Shown: positions 1-7,560, counted from the stretch's first letter. The stretch is DNA of 36,288 nt from an uncultured Clostridia bacterium (GCA_947626955.1 CANQUB010000012.1:1-36288); one strand, 5' to 3'. Program-made: numbers and translations. The notes: generated by a model from the letters alone, not told the origin.

Positions 1-84
1 AGGATGAAGCACAGCGCGCAGCTGAGCATTACGATAGTGGTGATAAAACAAATGAACTTTTTCATAGCCATTACCTCTATGAAA

Positions 85-113
85 ATAATAAGCACAAACG
101 TCAAAATTGTCAA
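85..113 (-). promoter_or_regulatory. Sigma-70 promoter of lipoprotein B
   Basis: Read on the minus strand, a consensus -35 TTGACA (108-113) is followed after exactly 17 bases by a -10 TATTAT (85-90). Transcription would run leftwards through base 1 and, in the circular genome, into lipoprotein B at 36276. The promoter has no nearby phage operator and points against the late genes, which suggests expression from the prophage. An identical copy drives lipoprotein A (34938-34966). Confidence 0.8.
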
Positions 114-160
114 CAAGCGGCAGAAAGGAGGAAGAAAATTTATTTCGGAGGAGGGCGAAA

Positions 161-391
161 ATGAAAGACTATGAATATTTCAAAGCGCACCGTGATGAGC
201 TGATAGAGAAATACCCCAACAAGTTTGTTGTCATCAAAAGTTGCGCCGTCGTCGCGGTGTATGACGCGTTTATGGAGGCATACAACGAAACGGTCAAGAC
301 CGAGGCGCTTGGCACGTTTATCATCCAACAGTGTGTAGACGATGACAGCACGGCGGCGCATTTTCATAACAGCAACGTTAAGTTTGCATGA
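161..391 (+). CDS. DUF5678-like small protein, copy 2
   Basis: This 76-residue protein starts at the ATG at 161 behind the ribosome site CGGAGGAGGG; the longer track ORF from a TTG at 107 is less likely. The core (KYPNKFVVIKSCAVVAVYDAF) has the short beta-rich pattern of DUF5678 proteins, roughly 'KYpgkwVAi..g.VvavgdtleEA', whose function is unknown. It lies wholly inside the repeat and is identical to the copy at 35014-35244. A terminator follows at once, so it is probably a single-gene unit divergent from the lipoprotein gene. The family assignment comes from memory of the motif and is moderate; the coding call is firm. Confidence 0.75.
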   Translation: MKDYEYFKAHRDELIEKYPNKFVVIKSCAVVAVYDAFMEAYNETVKTEALGTFIIQQCVDDDSTAAHFHNSNVKFA

Positions 392-414
392 GAAACACAA
401 TCAACAAAATCAAG

Positions 415-440
415 CGGGTGGCAAAAGCCATCCGTTTTTT
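415..440 (+). terminator. Rho-independent terminator after DUF5678 copy 2
   Basis: The stem CGGGTGGC (415-422) pairs with GCCATCCG (427-434) with one G-T wobble, an AAAA loop and six T after it. It lies just outside the repeat and is missing after the other DUF5678 copy. It separates the repeat-borne gene from the tail fibre operon. Confidence 0.85.
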
Positions 441-453
441 ATAGGAGGAATAA

Positions 454-1575
454 ATGCAAAACAAACAACTTCATGCGTTGAGGACTCTTGCGCTAAAGCT
501 GAACGTCAGCGGGACGGCGGAGGTCCTCGATGAGCAAAAGCTCTATCAAGGGAGCTATGGCTTCGTAAAATTGCAGGTGTATGCGCCAAAGACGCAGAAT
601 ACTGACACGCCCGTGTGTACGGTGTTTTGCACTACGGTGGACGAAAGGGGCGTGCGCGTTGTAAGCACCAAAAACCACTATTTGACCTACGTCGGCGAGT
701 TTGGTTTAAAAGACGGCACATACTTGCTGTTTGAGCGCTATTTGCCCAAAGACTTCACGGCAAAGGTAACCGAACCAAACGGGTTGACGATAACCGTCAA
801 TTATATGGACACCGCGCCAACGTTGGGTGAGGACGGCAGCGTGCTATATGAAGAAAACGGCGTGCAAAAGCGCCACGCGACGGATATGCTTGCGTCAAAC
901 GTATATACGACAACCGTCTATCCGGGCGGGTGGAACGACAACGGCGTCGATTTGGACATCAACTCGGCGGAGGCGGCGCAAATAGGCGTAAACACAAGCG
1001 ATATCGCCGAGCTGCAAGCCGAAGCGCTTGAGTTTAAAAACACGTTGGACGATTTCAAAGCCGATTTGCAGGCCACAAAGGATATTGCATTAAACCGCGA
1101 CAACTCTCGTGTGTTCGCCACCGTGGACGAGATGAACGAGTGGTTGAGCGTTCCGCAAAACGCGCAAAGTCTTGCAGTTGGCTCAAATTTGTTCATCGTG
1201 GACGCGGACGCTCCCGATTTTTGGTGGGACGGCTCTCAACCAATCGAAGAAAAGGACACGACGGACCTATCTATCTATTACACTAAAGACGAGGTCGAAA
1301 ACAAGTTGGTTGAGACAAAGCAGCAATTGCGTGAGCAATACGACTTTGATTATTTGACTACAACGCCCGATTCGAGCGCGCAGCGAGTTATAACGCTAAG
1401 CTATAAAGATTATAAAGAGCTGTCATACAAAGACCCAAACACGCTGTATATTGTGCCCGATGAATCTATATCGCAGAACCAAAATGGCGATATACAGGCT
1501 ATTTTGGCTAGGTTGACAGCCCTTGAGACGCGCGTGAACGAGCTTGAAAATCTTATAAAGGAGGCAAAACAATAA
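454..1575 (+). CDS. Baseplate/tail fibre protein, BppU-like
   Basis: This 373-residue protein starts behind ATAGGAGGAATAA. The N-terminal 130 residues form a beta-rich domain like the upper-baseplate (BppU/DUF2479-type) domains that anchor fibres. The middle has helical coiled-coil stretches (residues 180-210). A segment near 225-270 (VFATVDEMNEWLSVPQN, then NLFIVDADAPDFWWDG) is a sequence type common in Firmicutes phage fibres. The last 30 residues are a heptad coiled coil (LARLTALETRVNELENLIKEAK), a probable trimerisation end. The stop codon overlaps the start of the next fibre gene (TAATG), so the two are co-translated. The receptor or sugar target cannot be read from the sequence. Confidence 0.8.
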   Translation: MQNKQLHALRTLALKLNVSGTAEVLDEQKLYQGSYGFVKLQVYAPKTQNTDTPVCTVFCTTVDERGVRVVSTKNHYLTYVGEFGLKDGTYLLFERYLPKDFTAKVTEPNGLTITVNYMDTAPTLGEDGSVLYEENGVQKRHATDMLASNVYTTTVYPGGWNDNGVDLDINSAEAAQIGVNTSDIAELQAEALEFKNTLDDFKADLQATKDIALNRDNSRVFATVDEMNEWLSVPQNAQSLAVGSNLFIVDADAPDFWWDGSQPIEEKDTTDLSIYYTKDEVENKLVETKQQLREQYDFDYLTTTPDSSAQRVITLSYKDYKELSYKDPNTLYIVPDESISQNQNGDIQAILARLTALETRVNELENLIKEAKQ

Positions 1576-3062
1576 TGAGTATCTACAAAGGCGATAAGCT
1601 GGTGTCTGGCATATTGGGGCCAACGGGATTGCCCGGCGTTAATTCGTCCGGGGGCAGCGACGTGGGGTCGGTGATAATAAACATCTTGCCGGGCGCGTGG
1701 CAAAAACTTGGCGACGAATACATCCGCACCATAACCGCCAACGAACACAAAATGAGCGCTTCTGCGGCGCTGCTTGTGTATACGGCAATCTACAACGAGA
1801 GTTATACCGCGCTTGAAAAATTAGATTGCCAATCCGATGTGTCAGACGACGGCACCGTGGTTTTGCATTCAAACACGGCGTGGGAGGGCATTTGCGTCAT
1901 CGCGGGCGGCATTTCGCAAGCGACGGACGCCGTTGCAAGAAAAGCCATTGATGACGAGCAAAACCGCGCACAAGGCGCCGAGGCCGCTTTAAACGCGGCT
2001 ATAACATCAGAGTCGCAGCGGGCGCAGGGCGCCGAAGAGGCTACTTTAAACAGCGCCAAAGATTATGCGGATAGAAAAATTGCCGAAACGGTTGCCGCGT
2101 CTCAAAGATGGTTGCCCGCCGTAAGCGCGTTTGCAAATCTGCCCGCAATTGTGGACACGTCCACGACATATCTATGCCGCGTAATTGCCGACAACGACGT
2201 GTATCAATGCGTAGCGGGGCAAACGTCTTGGAGCAAATACTCCGACAATACCGACTATATCGACGAAGAGGAATTGTCAGATGCTATTGAACTTGAAAGG
2301 CAAAGAGCGGTCAACGCCGAAGAGACGTTGAGCGGCAAAATAGGCCTTGCTACCGCCAAGTTTAAGTGCTACAAGACAGAGGGCACGGCGAGCGCATACA
2401 CCGTCAACGACGAGGCCTTAGGGCATGAATATGTCAACGGGCTTACGTTTGAAATTTTGCCGCATATCGACTCAAACGAAGCTCCCACGCTTAACGTCAA
2501 TGGGCTTGGTGCGGCGGCGTTCTATGTCAAATCGCTTTCGGGCGCCACCAAGCGGCTGTTTGCAACGCTTACCGAGGGAGCGAGCTATATAGTGTCATAC
2601 AGCGCGTCCGACAGCGGTTGGGTAATACTTAATATAAGCTATCCCGACTATGCTGACGTTGAAGGCGCTCCGCCAATTTACGGCAGTACGGGGCAGTCTG
2701 AGACGGGGCTAATGCACCAAAAAGCTATAACCGAGGCAATAAACGCCGTTAGCGTCGCGGCAAGCGAGGCTCTTTCTGCCGAAACCGAAAGGGCGCAGGG
2801 CGTTGAAAGGTCTCTTGACGAGGCATTGCGTCTTGCGCAATCTACGGCGGCAGCTAAGTACACAAAGCCGACTGACGGCATTCCGACGTCCGACTTGGAC
2901 ACCGCCGCGCAAGGGGCATTGACTAAAGCCGATACGGCGGTGCAGCCAAACGACCTCGCTGCCGTCGCAAAGAGCGGTAGCTATAACGATTTAAACAACA
3001 AGCCCGCTTCGGTGTCTATATCAAAAGACTCATCGGGATATTGGCACATCAACGTGGGCTAA
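1575..3062 (+). CDS. Tail fibre protein with collagen-like leader
   Basis: This 495-residue fibre starts at an ATG overlapping the previous stop, with AAAGGAGG upstream. The N-terminus (MSIYKGDKLVSGI, then GPTGLPG) is the usual phage fibre anchor plus a short collagen-like Gly-X-Y stretch. Four 'RAQGAE'-type coiled-coil repeats (near residues 132, 147, 238 and 406) alternate with small beta domains. A late SGSYNDLNNKPA motif is widespread in tail fibres, and the chain ends in GYWHINVG. The next small gene has nearly the same ending. It is likely a trimeric side fibre for host attachment. Confidence 0.85.
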   Translation: MSIYKGDKLVSGILGPTGLPGVNSSGGSDVGSVIINILPGAWQKLGDEYIRTITANEHKMSASAALLVYTAIYNESYTALEKLDCQSDVSDDGTVVLHSNTAWEGICVIAGGISQATDAVARKAIDDEQNRAQGAEAALNAAITSESQRAQGAEEATLNSAKDYADRKIAETVAASQRWLPAVSAFANLPAIVDTSTTYLCRVIADNDVYQCVAGQTSWSKYSDNTDYIDEEELSDAIELERQRAVNAEETLSGKIGLATAKFKCYKTEGTASAYTVNDEALGHEYVNGLTFEILPHIDSNEAPTLNVNGLGAAAFYVKSLSGATKRLFATLTEGASYIVSYSASDSGWVILNISYPDYADVEGAPPIYGSTGQSETGLMHQKAITEAINAVSVAASEALSAETERAQGVERSLDEALRLAQSTAAAKYTKPTDGIPTSDLDTAAQGALTKADTAVQPNDLAAVAKSGSYNDLNNKPASVSISKDSSGYWHINVG

Positions 3063-3082
3063 AAATAAATGGAGGTGTAAAT

Positions 3083-3361
3083 ATGGCAACAACAAAAATA
3101 AGCGGAGACCTGTCGTTTTTTGACGGGTCTGTGCCAAAGAGCCTTGCAGAAGAGCTGCATAAACTTGAAAAACCCAGCGACGGCATAAGCAAAGATGACC
3201 TTGAAGAAACCATCAAGCAAAGCCTGGATAAGGCGGACAGCTCGGTGTCATACAACGACGTGCAAAATTTGACAGCGGAGCAAAAACGTCAAGCGCAAGC
3301 CAATATTGGGATATCCGTTTTTGTTGATGTTACGGGGTATTGGCACATCAATACAAAATAG
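3083..3361 (+). CDS. Small fibre-tip protein ending in GYWHIN
   Basis: This 92-residue protein starts at the ATG at 3083 with GGAGGTG upstream; the track start at 3041 reads through the end of the previous gene. It begins MATTKISGDLSFFDG, continues with a helical segment, and ends VTGYWHINTK. The ending matches that of the larger fibre gene just before it (GYWHINVG), which points to a shared C-terminal assembly or folding tag. It looks like a minimal fibre, perhaps produced by partial duplication of the upstream gene's 3' end. No domain with known function is visible. Confidence 0.7.
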   Translation: MATTKISGDLSFFDGSVPKSLAEELHKLEKPSDGISKDDLEETIKQSLDKADSSVSYNDVQNLTAEQKRQAQANIGISVFVDVTGYWHINTK

Positions 3362-3375
3362 TTGCGAGGTGTAAA

Positions 3376-4647
3376 ATGAGCTTTTATCTTAATGGAAATT
3401 TTATCGCAGACGGAACACCGTTTTATATAAACGGCACAAAAATAGATACAAAATTATTTCTAAACGATAACCTAATATGGTCGCCAAACGAGGAGGTAAA
3501 AATTATGGCACAATTGGTTCTTAACAAGATAAGTTATCACGGCAGAGGATGTATTGCGGACCTTCCTAACGAAATTACAAAAAGAAATTTTCAAAAGGCG
3601 TTGATTTGCGTAGACCCGGATTTTGTAAAATTCGATTATGTCCAAAACGTAACGAGCGTCCTTGCCACGGCGGGTATATCTTATGAACTCTATTCCGACA
3701 TTAAATCACCATATCCGACGATAGAAAGTATACAACACGGCGTAGAAACGTATAAACAATCGGGCGCGGACTGCATTATTGCTTTCGGCGGTGCAAATGC
3801 GATGAGCGCGGCAAAGGCGATAGGCATAGTCATAACCAACCCCGAATACGCAGATATACGCTCGCTTGAGGGCGTGGCAAATACGAGAAACGAGAGCGCT
3901 CCGATATTTGCCGTCCCCGCCGAATGTACGGCAGAAGAAATCACATACGTCTATAAAATTAAAGACGCTAAAAAATCGCGCATAATGTTATGTTTAGACG
4001 TCAATGCGCTACCTATTATGGCGTTTGTGGATAGCGACCTGTTCTTGGGCGAAAAGACTGTAATCGCCCAAGACGGGATGTATACGCTGTGCAATGCAAT
4101 AGAGGGATATTTAACAAAAGGCGCATGGGAAATGACGGACATGTTTTGCCTAAAGGCTATTCAGCTTATAGCAGATAATTTGCACGGCGCTGTTGCGCAA
4201 GACGCCAACAGCCTCGAAAAGATTGCGCTGGCGCAATACATATCGGGCATGGGATGGGGCAATGCCGGCGTCGGCTTGGCAAACGCTATGGCAGAACCTC
4301 TCGTCGCGATATACGATATGCCTAAGGGGGTTGCTTGCGGCATTTTACTGCCCGCTGTTATGGAATATAACGCCCCTGTAACGGGTGAAAAATATAAGGA
4401 TATAGCAAAAGCCATGGGTCTTGAGGGCGTGGACAGCATGGGACAAGATGAATATCGTAAAGCGGCTATAGACGGTGTAAAACGGTTGAGCGCAGACGTC
4501 GGCATACCCGAGAGCTTGAAAGAGTATCTAAAAGCAGAGGACATTTCATATTGCGCGCAGTCTGCGGCAAACGGAGTTTATACGTCCGGTAACCCAAGAG
4601 AGACCAGCGAGGAAGAAATTGCGCAAATTTATAGAGCTTTGCTGTGA
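3376..4647 (+). CDS. Tail-linked FucO-type dehydrogenase fold, catalytically dead
   Basis: From the ATG at 3376 (AGGTG upstream) a 43-residue beta-rich leader (LNGNFIADGTPFYINGT) of a type seen in tail proteins runs in frame into a 380-residue protein. That protein aligns over its full length with E. coli lactaldehyde reductase FucO (shared ADIRSLEG, NAIEGY/HAIEGY, TGEKY, GNPRE). A second start, ATG 3505 with a perfect AGGAGGT, sits exactly where FucO begins. All four iron ligands of FucO are replaced: D196 by Tyr, H200 by Asn, H263 by Asn, H277 by Lys. H267 is Glu, and the nucleotide loop GGGSPQD is GGANAMS. I infer a structural or receptor-binding role, not catalysis. FucO residues are recalled from memory, but the uniform three-residue numbering offset supports the alignment. 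Confidence 0.88.
   Translation: MSFYLNGNFIADGTPFYINGTKIDTKLFLNDNLIWSPNEEVKIMAQLVLNKISYHGRGCIADLPNEITKRNFQKALICVDPDFVKFDYVQNVTSVLATAGISYELYSDIKSPYPTIESIQHGVETYKQSGADCIIAFGGANAMSAAKAIGIVITNPEYADIRSLEGVANTRNESAPIFAVPAECTAEEITYVYKIKDAKKSRIMLCLDVNALPIMAFVDSDLFLGEKTVIAQDGMYTLCNAIEGYLTKGAWEMTDMFCLKAIQLIADNLHGAVAQDANSLEKIALAQYISGMGWGNAGVGLANAMAEPLVAIYDMPKGVACGILLPAVMEYNAPVTGEKYKDIAKAMGLEGVDSMGQDEYRKAAIDGVKRLSADVGIPESLKEYLKAEDISYCAQSAANGVYTSGNPRETSEEEIAQIYRALL
3491..3507 (+). promoter_or_regulatory. Internal ribosome site and second start of the FucO-like protein
   Basis: AGGAGGT at 3491-3497 lies seven bases before the in-frame ATG at 3505. This site is stronger than the one for the upstream ATG at 3376 and coincides with the start expected for a free FucO homologue. 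The gene may therefore give two products, with and without the 43-residue leader. Confidence 0.7.
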
Positions 4648-4657
4648 GGAGGTAACA

Positions 4658-5278
4658 ATGAAATATCAACTTATAAAAGGCGTTCAAAAGGGCGTAATAG
4701 TTGACCCAACGCCCGTATTAAAAGATGTCAAGGACACCTTCAAGGTGTCCTTTATTTTGCCTTGCGTGGGCGCATATATCGCATTGTTTAAAGGCGAGGA
4801 CGGCATCGAATATAAGGCGGCATTGCGCAACGGCGAGGTGATTTTTCCAAAGGCGCTACTTGCAAAAGAACAAACGGTCGAGGTGTGCGTCTGCATGATT
4901 GATAGCGATAAGATTGTAGATGCATGGCAGTGTCAGCCTCTCAAGGTAGGGGCGTTTCTGCAAATGAGACAAACAATGCGGCAGCTGTCGCCGGGTGTAA
5001 CTCTAGACGCGGTGTATCAACGCATTGCCGAGCTTGAAAACGACCATGCGGCCATCAGCAAAGATTTCGACGACCTAAAACAAAAATACGTCGCGCTGTT
5101 GCAAAAAAACAACATGGTTATAAAAGAGCTTACTGACCATATCGCTGGTTATACGCACATAAATGAACAGTTAAGTCTCAAAAATGACGAATATGCCAAT
5201 AAGTTAGCCCTGTTTGAAGCCGAGTTGCAGGATATAAAAACACAGGTGTTGCGCATCTTTGAAGCCTTAGAACAATAA
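4658..5278 (+). CDS. Baseplate/tail protein with coiled-coil C-terminus
   Basis: This 206-residue protein starts at ATG 4658 with GAGGAGGT; the ribosome site overlaps the previous stop codon. The N-terminal 100 residues are a beta-sandwich-like domain (DTFKVSFILPCVGAYIALF, then KEQTVEVCVCMID), similar in style to the baseplate domain of the gene at 454. The C-terminal half is almost continuous coiled coil (residues 125-206). It closes the fibre operon and probably links a receptor-binding part to the baseplate. A perfect hairpin resembling a terminator lies inside the coding region at 4730-4752. The exact function is unknown. Confidence 0.65.
   Translation: MKYQLIKGVQKGVIVDPTPVLKDVKDTFKVSFILPCVGAYIALFKGEDGIEYKAALRNGEVIFPKALLAKEQTVEVCVCMIDSDKIVDAWQCQPLKVGAFLQMRQTMRQLSPGVTLDAVYQRIAELENDHAAISKDFDDLKQKYVALLQKNNMVIKELTDHIAGYTHINEQLSLKNDEYANKLALFEAELQDIKTQVLRIFEALEQ
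4730..4752 (+). terminator. Terminator-like perfect hairpin inside a gene
   Basis: AAGGACACCTT and AAGGTGTCCTT form a perfect 11-base inverted repeat around one central base. As RNA it folds as a 9-bp stem with a UUCAA loop, followed by TATTTTG. It lies about 75 bases into the gene at 4658, so it could attenuate transcription into the rest of that gene and the membrane-protein genes. Confidence 0.4.
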
Positions 5279-5358
5279 TCGCAAAACGCAGGTGTGTCTG
5301 CAAAAAAAAATAATTCAATGCCACGTCTTGCACACAGGGCACGGCAAAAGGAGTTTTT

Positions 5359-5865
5359 ATGAACATCGAGCAAATCAAAGAAATCATCAATCCAATCGTC
5401 ATCTTTTTGACCAGCGGCACGGGCGCGTTGCTTATCGGCGTGGTGGTCAAAGCTATTGTCGCCGCCGTTGCTACCGTCAAGTCTAAAAAAGCGGCAAAGC
5501 TTACCGAGGCGGATAAACAGGACATCGCCAACAAGTTGCTGCAAGCAATGCAGGGTGGCCTCAAGGTGGATATGGACGCCGAACTTGACCGCGCGACCAA
5601 CAAACGAATGACCGCAATGGAAGAACGTCTGAATGAGTTTAGCGAGCTTATGAATAAGGTGATAAACGTGTCATCCGCGACAATGTCTGCCGTAGGCGAC
5701 TTCAAAACGATATCACAGGAAAGCCGTGAAAAAATCAAGGCGTTATCGGATGACGTTTCGTCTGCAAGAGCGGCTAAGTTTGAAGTGCCGGCAACGCCTA
5801 CGGTTGAGCTTAAAGTTCCCGCAGAAACAAGCTCAACTGGTGTTGACAAAAAGCCTAAGTATTGA
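5359..5865 (+). CDS. Single-span membrane protein, holin candidate
   Basis: This 168-residue protein starts behind AAAAGGAG. One strong membrane segment covers residues 11-40 (IVIFLTSGTGALLIGVVVKAIVAAVATV). A charged, helical cytosol-type domain follows, with a low-complexity tail rich in Pro, Thr and Glu. It is the first of three consecutive membrane-protein genes after the tail fibres, where lysis genes usually lie. A holin role is possible by position, but the protein is longer than most holins and carries no family signature I recognise. Confidence 0.55.
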   Translation: MNIEQIKEIINPIVIFLTSGTGALLIGVVVKAIVAAVATVKSKKAAKLTEADKQDIANKLLQAMQGGLKVDMDAELDRATNKRMTAMEERLNEFSELMNKVINVSSATMSAVGDFKTISQESREKIKALSDDVSSARAAKFEVPATPTVELKVPAETSSTGVDKKPKY

Positions 5866-5881
5866 TTTATGGAGGCAGATA

Positions 5882-6394
5882 ATGAAACACAATACGATTA
5901 CTTTGCTGCTTAAGGTTTTTGAGTATATCGCGCTTATTGCGCCGACCGCAGCTTATGCTATTTACAGCTATGTAACTACTTTGCAACACACAATGTCAAC
6001 GTCAAGCAAGGGTTGTTTTTGGACGCTGATTGCCGTGGCTATCATTGTAGGCGTGGTGTATGCGATATTTCGCAAACATTACGACAGATATGTGCAAGGT
6101 TACGTCCAACAGAAAACGGATCTCGAGACGAACCCCGCCAATGAACTATTGATTAAAAAGGTGGCGGAAAAAAAGGCGATAATCGAAAACGTAGATTATA
6201 TTGTCATTCTCATACCCGTTTTAATTGCGATGACGGTCGTTGCCGCCTTTCAAACCGCTATAGAACAATTGCTTGTTTTACTCAGCATTGTTGCGGGTAG
6301 CCTTGTCGCCAAGGTGGGTTTGCACCTTGTATGTATACGCGTGCAAAAGAAGTACATGCTCAAAGCCATTGCGGATAAGAAGAAGGAGGAATAA
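5882..6394 (+). CDS. Multi-span membrane protein, unknown
   Basis: This 170-residue protein starts at ATG 5882 behind GGAGGCAG; the track ORF from 5726 is an out-of-frame extension across the previous gene. Hydrophobic segments lie near residues 8-30, 42-62 and 98-145 (the last probably two spans), with charged loops and a lysine-rich C-terminus (KKKEE). It overlaps no neighbour and is closely spaced with the membrane proteins on each side, so the three are probably co-expressed. It could be a holin-like or pinholin-like protein, a spanin substitute or an exclusion protein. I do not recognise the family. Confidence 0.55.
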   Translation: MKHNTITLLLKVFEYIALIAPTAAYAIYSYVTTLQHTMSTSSKGCFWTLIAVAIIVGVVYAIFRKHYDRYVQGYVQQKTDLETNPANELLIKKVAEKKAIIENVDYIVILIPVLIAMTVVAAFQTAIEQLLVLLSIVAGSLVAKVGLHLVCIRVQKKYMLKAIADKKKEE

Positions 6395-6397
6395 GCT

Positions 6398-7387
6398 ATG
6401 CCCGAAATAGATAAAGACCGTCAAAGAACTTTTATATCTTCCACAAAGTCTATTATCAATATAGCTATAGTGGTGTGCGTGTCGATTGCGTTTTTGCTGG
6501 TCGGCATGTTTGTGCTGGACGGGGACAACGGCGCTCTTCAAACTGATAAGTCTTATTGGATGCAAAAGTTTTTGAGCGGCCTCGGCAGTCTACTTATAAT
6601 GTTTTCCTGCGCCAACATTGCAGAGGAAACCCTCAAAAAGCGCTCACAGCCATTTGCGGAAAAAATCGAAAGATTGGACGAACACTATGCTACCGTAATG
6701 CAAAACGGTGAAGTAGAAGCGCTCGAGCTGTTCTTGACAAATAAAAATAAACGCAATAAATATCGCGCACATTTGCGAAAATACAAATTTCTTTTGCGGT
6801 GGTTCGGCAAAATAGGCAAAAAAGAAAAAATAAAAGCATATTGCGAAAACAAGCTTGTCATGTCGCCGGCAGAAGTGTGGGATATGGAATCGCCGAAGAC
6901 ATTGTATCCAAAACTCACAGTTGATAAACTGTTTGCGGGGGCGTTGACAGTGCAAGATAGGGACGAATCGTCTGATATCAATATGCACCGCATGCGATAT
7001 GTGCTTGAAAAAATGCTGTGGAAAGCAATTTTTATTGTGGGCTTCGGCTGCTATGTACCCGACCTTGTGTACCACTTTACCGCATTCACGGTCGATATGA
7101 TTGTGCCTCTTATTTTCAAATTTGTAGTGATTTTGTGGGCGGTATATTCGGGCATAGTGTTCGGCTATCAAATGCTCGACCGTCTGCTTGTCGTTCTCAA
7201 ACGCAAGCTTGTGCTTTTTTCGGAGTTTCGCACCCGTACTGACGACGATACGGAAAAGACTTTGTATGACCGTTACAAAGTGGAAATTGAACCGGACAAA
7301 TTCGTTGAGAATATCAAAAAACGCCTAGCCGAAGAGGCATCTTCCGACACGCTTGCGCTGCCTGCAATTACAGGTTTTCGCGATTGA
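6398..7387 (+). CDS. Large membrane protein, unknown
   Basis: This 329-residue protein starts three bases after the previous stop, with AAGGAGGAATAAG overlapping that stop. Two membrane segments lie near residues 20-42 and 58-76, then a charged cytosolic-type region of about 130 residues, then two more spans near 207-262. A charged C-terminal domain completes it. This size and topology are unusual for a holin. The position after tail fibres and before the attachment region would suit either a lysis accessory or a lysogenic conversion gene. No enzymatic motif is visible. Confidence 0.55.
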   Translation: MPEIDKDRQRTFISSTKSIINIAIVVCVSIAFLLVGMFVLDGDNGALQTDKSYWMQKFLSGLGSLLIMFSCANIAEETLKKRSQPFAEKIERLDEHYATVMQNGEVEALELFLTNKNKRNKYRAHLRKYKFLLRWFGKIGKKEKIKAYCENKLVMSPAEVWDMESPKTLYPKLTVDKLFAGALTVQDRDESSDINMHRMRYVLEKMLWKAIFIVGFGCYVPDLVYHFTAFTVDMIVPLIFKFVVILWAVYSGIVFGYQMLDRLLVVLKRKLVLFSEFRTRTDDDTEKTLYDRYKVEIEPDKFVENIKKRLAEEASSDTLALPAITGFRD

Positions 7388-7420
7388 AATGTTGAATTTT
7401 TTGTGATATATTCACATAAC

Positions 7421-7467
7421 CACAATATCTAGTGGTATTTTTAAATATAAAACCACTAGATATTGTG
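7421..7467. repeat. 16-bp perfect inverted repeat
   Basis: CACAATATCTAGTGGT (7421-7436) and ACCACTAGATATTGTG (7452-7467) are perfect inverse complements around a 15-base AT-rich spacer. It could be a terminator for the gene ending at 7387, although it is AT-rich, or a protein-binding site in the attachment region. Confidence 0.8.
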
Positions 7468-7506
7468 CTATTGCGTCCCTTATTGTCTCCACCAGCGTAT
7501 TCGGAA

Positions 7507-7560
7507 AACCGCCAAAATATCTACTGTTTAGTAGGACTTTGGCGGTTTTTCTTTGTTTTT
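7507..7560. terminator. Bidirectional terminator
   Basis: AACCGCCAAA (7507-7516) pairs with TTTGGCGGTT (7538-7547), with a second small stem (CTAC/GTAG) inside. A T-rich run follows on the plus strand and an A-rich stretch precedes it. It sits between the convergent membrane-protein and integrase transcripts and probably stops both. Confidence 0.75.

Larger units (their letters stand above)
1..409. repeat. Direct repeat copy R2 (right part)
   Basis: Bases 1-409 are identical to 34854-35262; I compared them by eye over the full length. In the closed circle the repeat continues leftwards through 36201-36211, with a single mismatch (36211 T versus 34853 C), giving 420 bp. It contains, on the minus strand, the promoter and signal-peptide codons of a lipoprotein gene and, on the plus strand, a complete DUF5678 gene. 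Identity ends at base 409, just after the DUF5678 stop codon. Base 1 is exactly the first base of the perfectly identical stretch, as expected if the contig begins at a collapsed repeat node of an assembly graph. Confidence 0.95.

Noticed and set aside
107-160. TTG start giving a 94-residue DUF5678 protein
   Set aside because: The ATG at 161 has a much better ribosome site, and the extra residues run through the lipoprotein promoter.
1978-2100. Repeated RAQGAE coding units as a possible variable repeat array
   Set aside because: Only a few degenerate copies at irregular spacing; ordinary fibre coiled-coil repeats.
7478-7496. Sequence ending in TCTCCACCA resembling a tRNA or tmRNA 3' end that could be an attP core
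   Set aside because: Only about nine bases match and no acceptor stem or T-loop is present; kept only as a possibility within the attP region.
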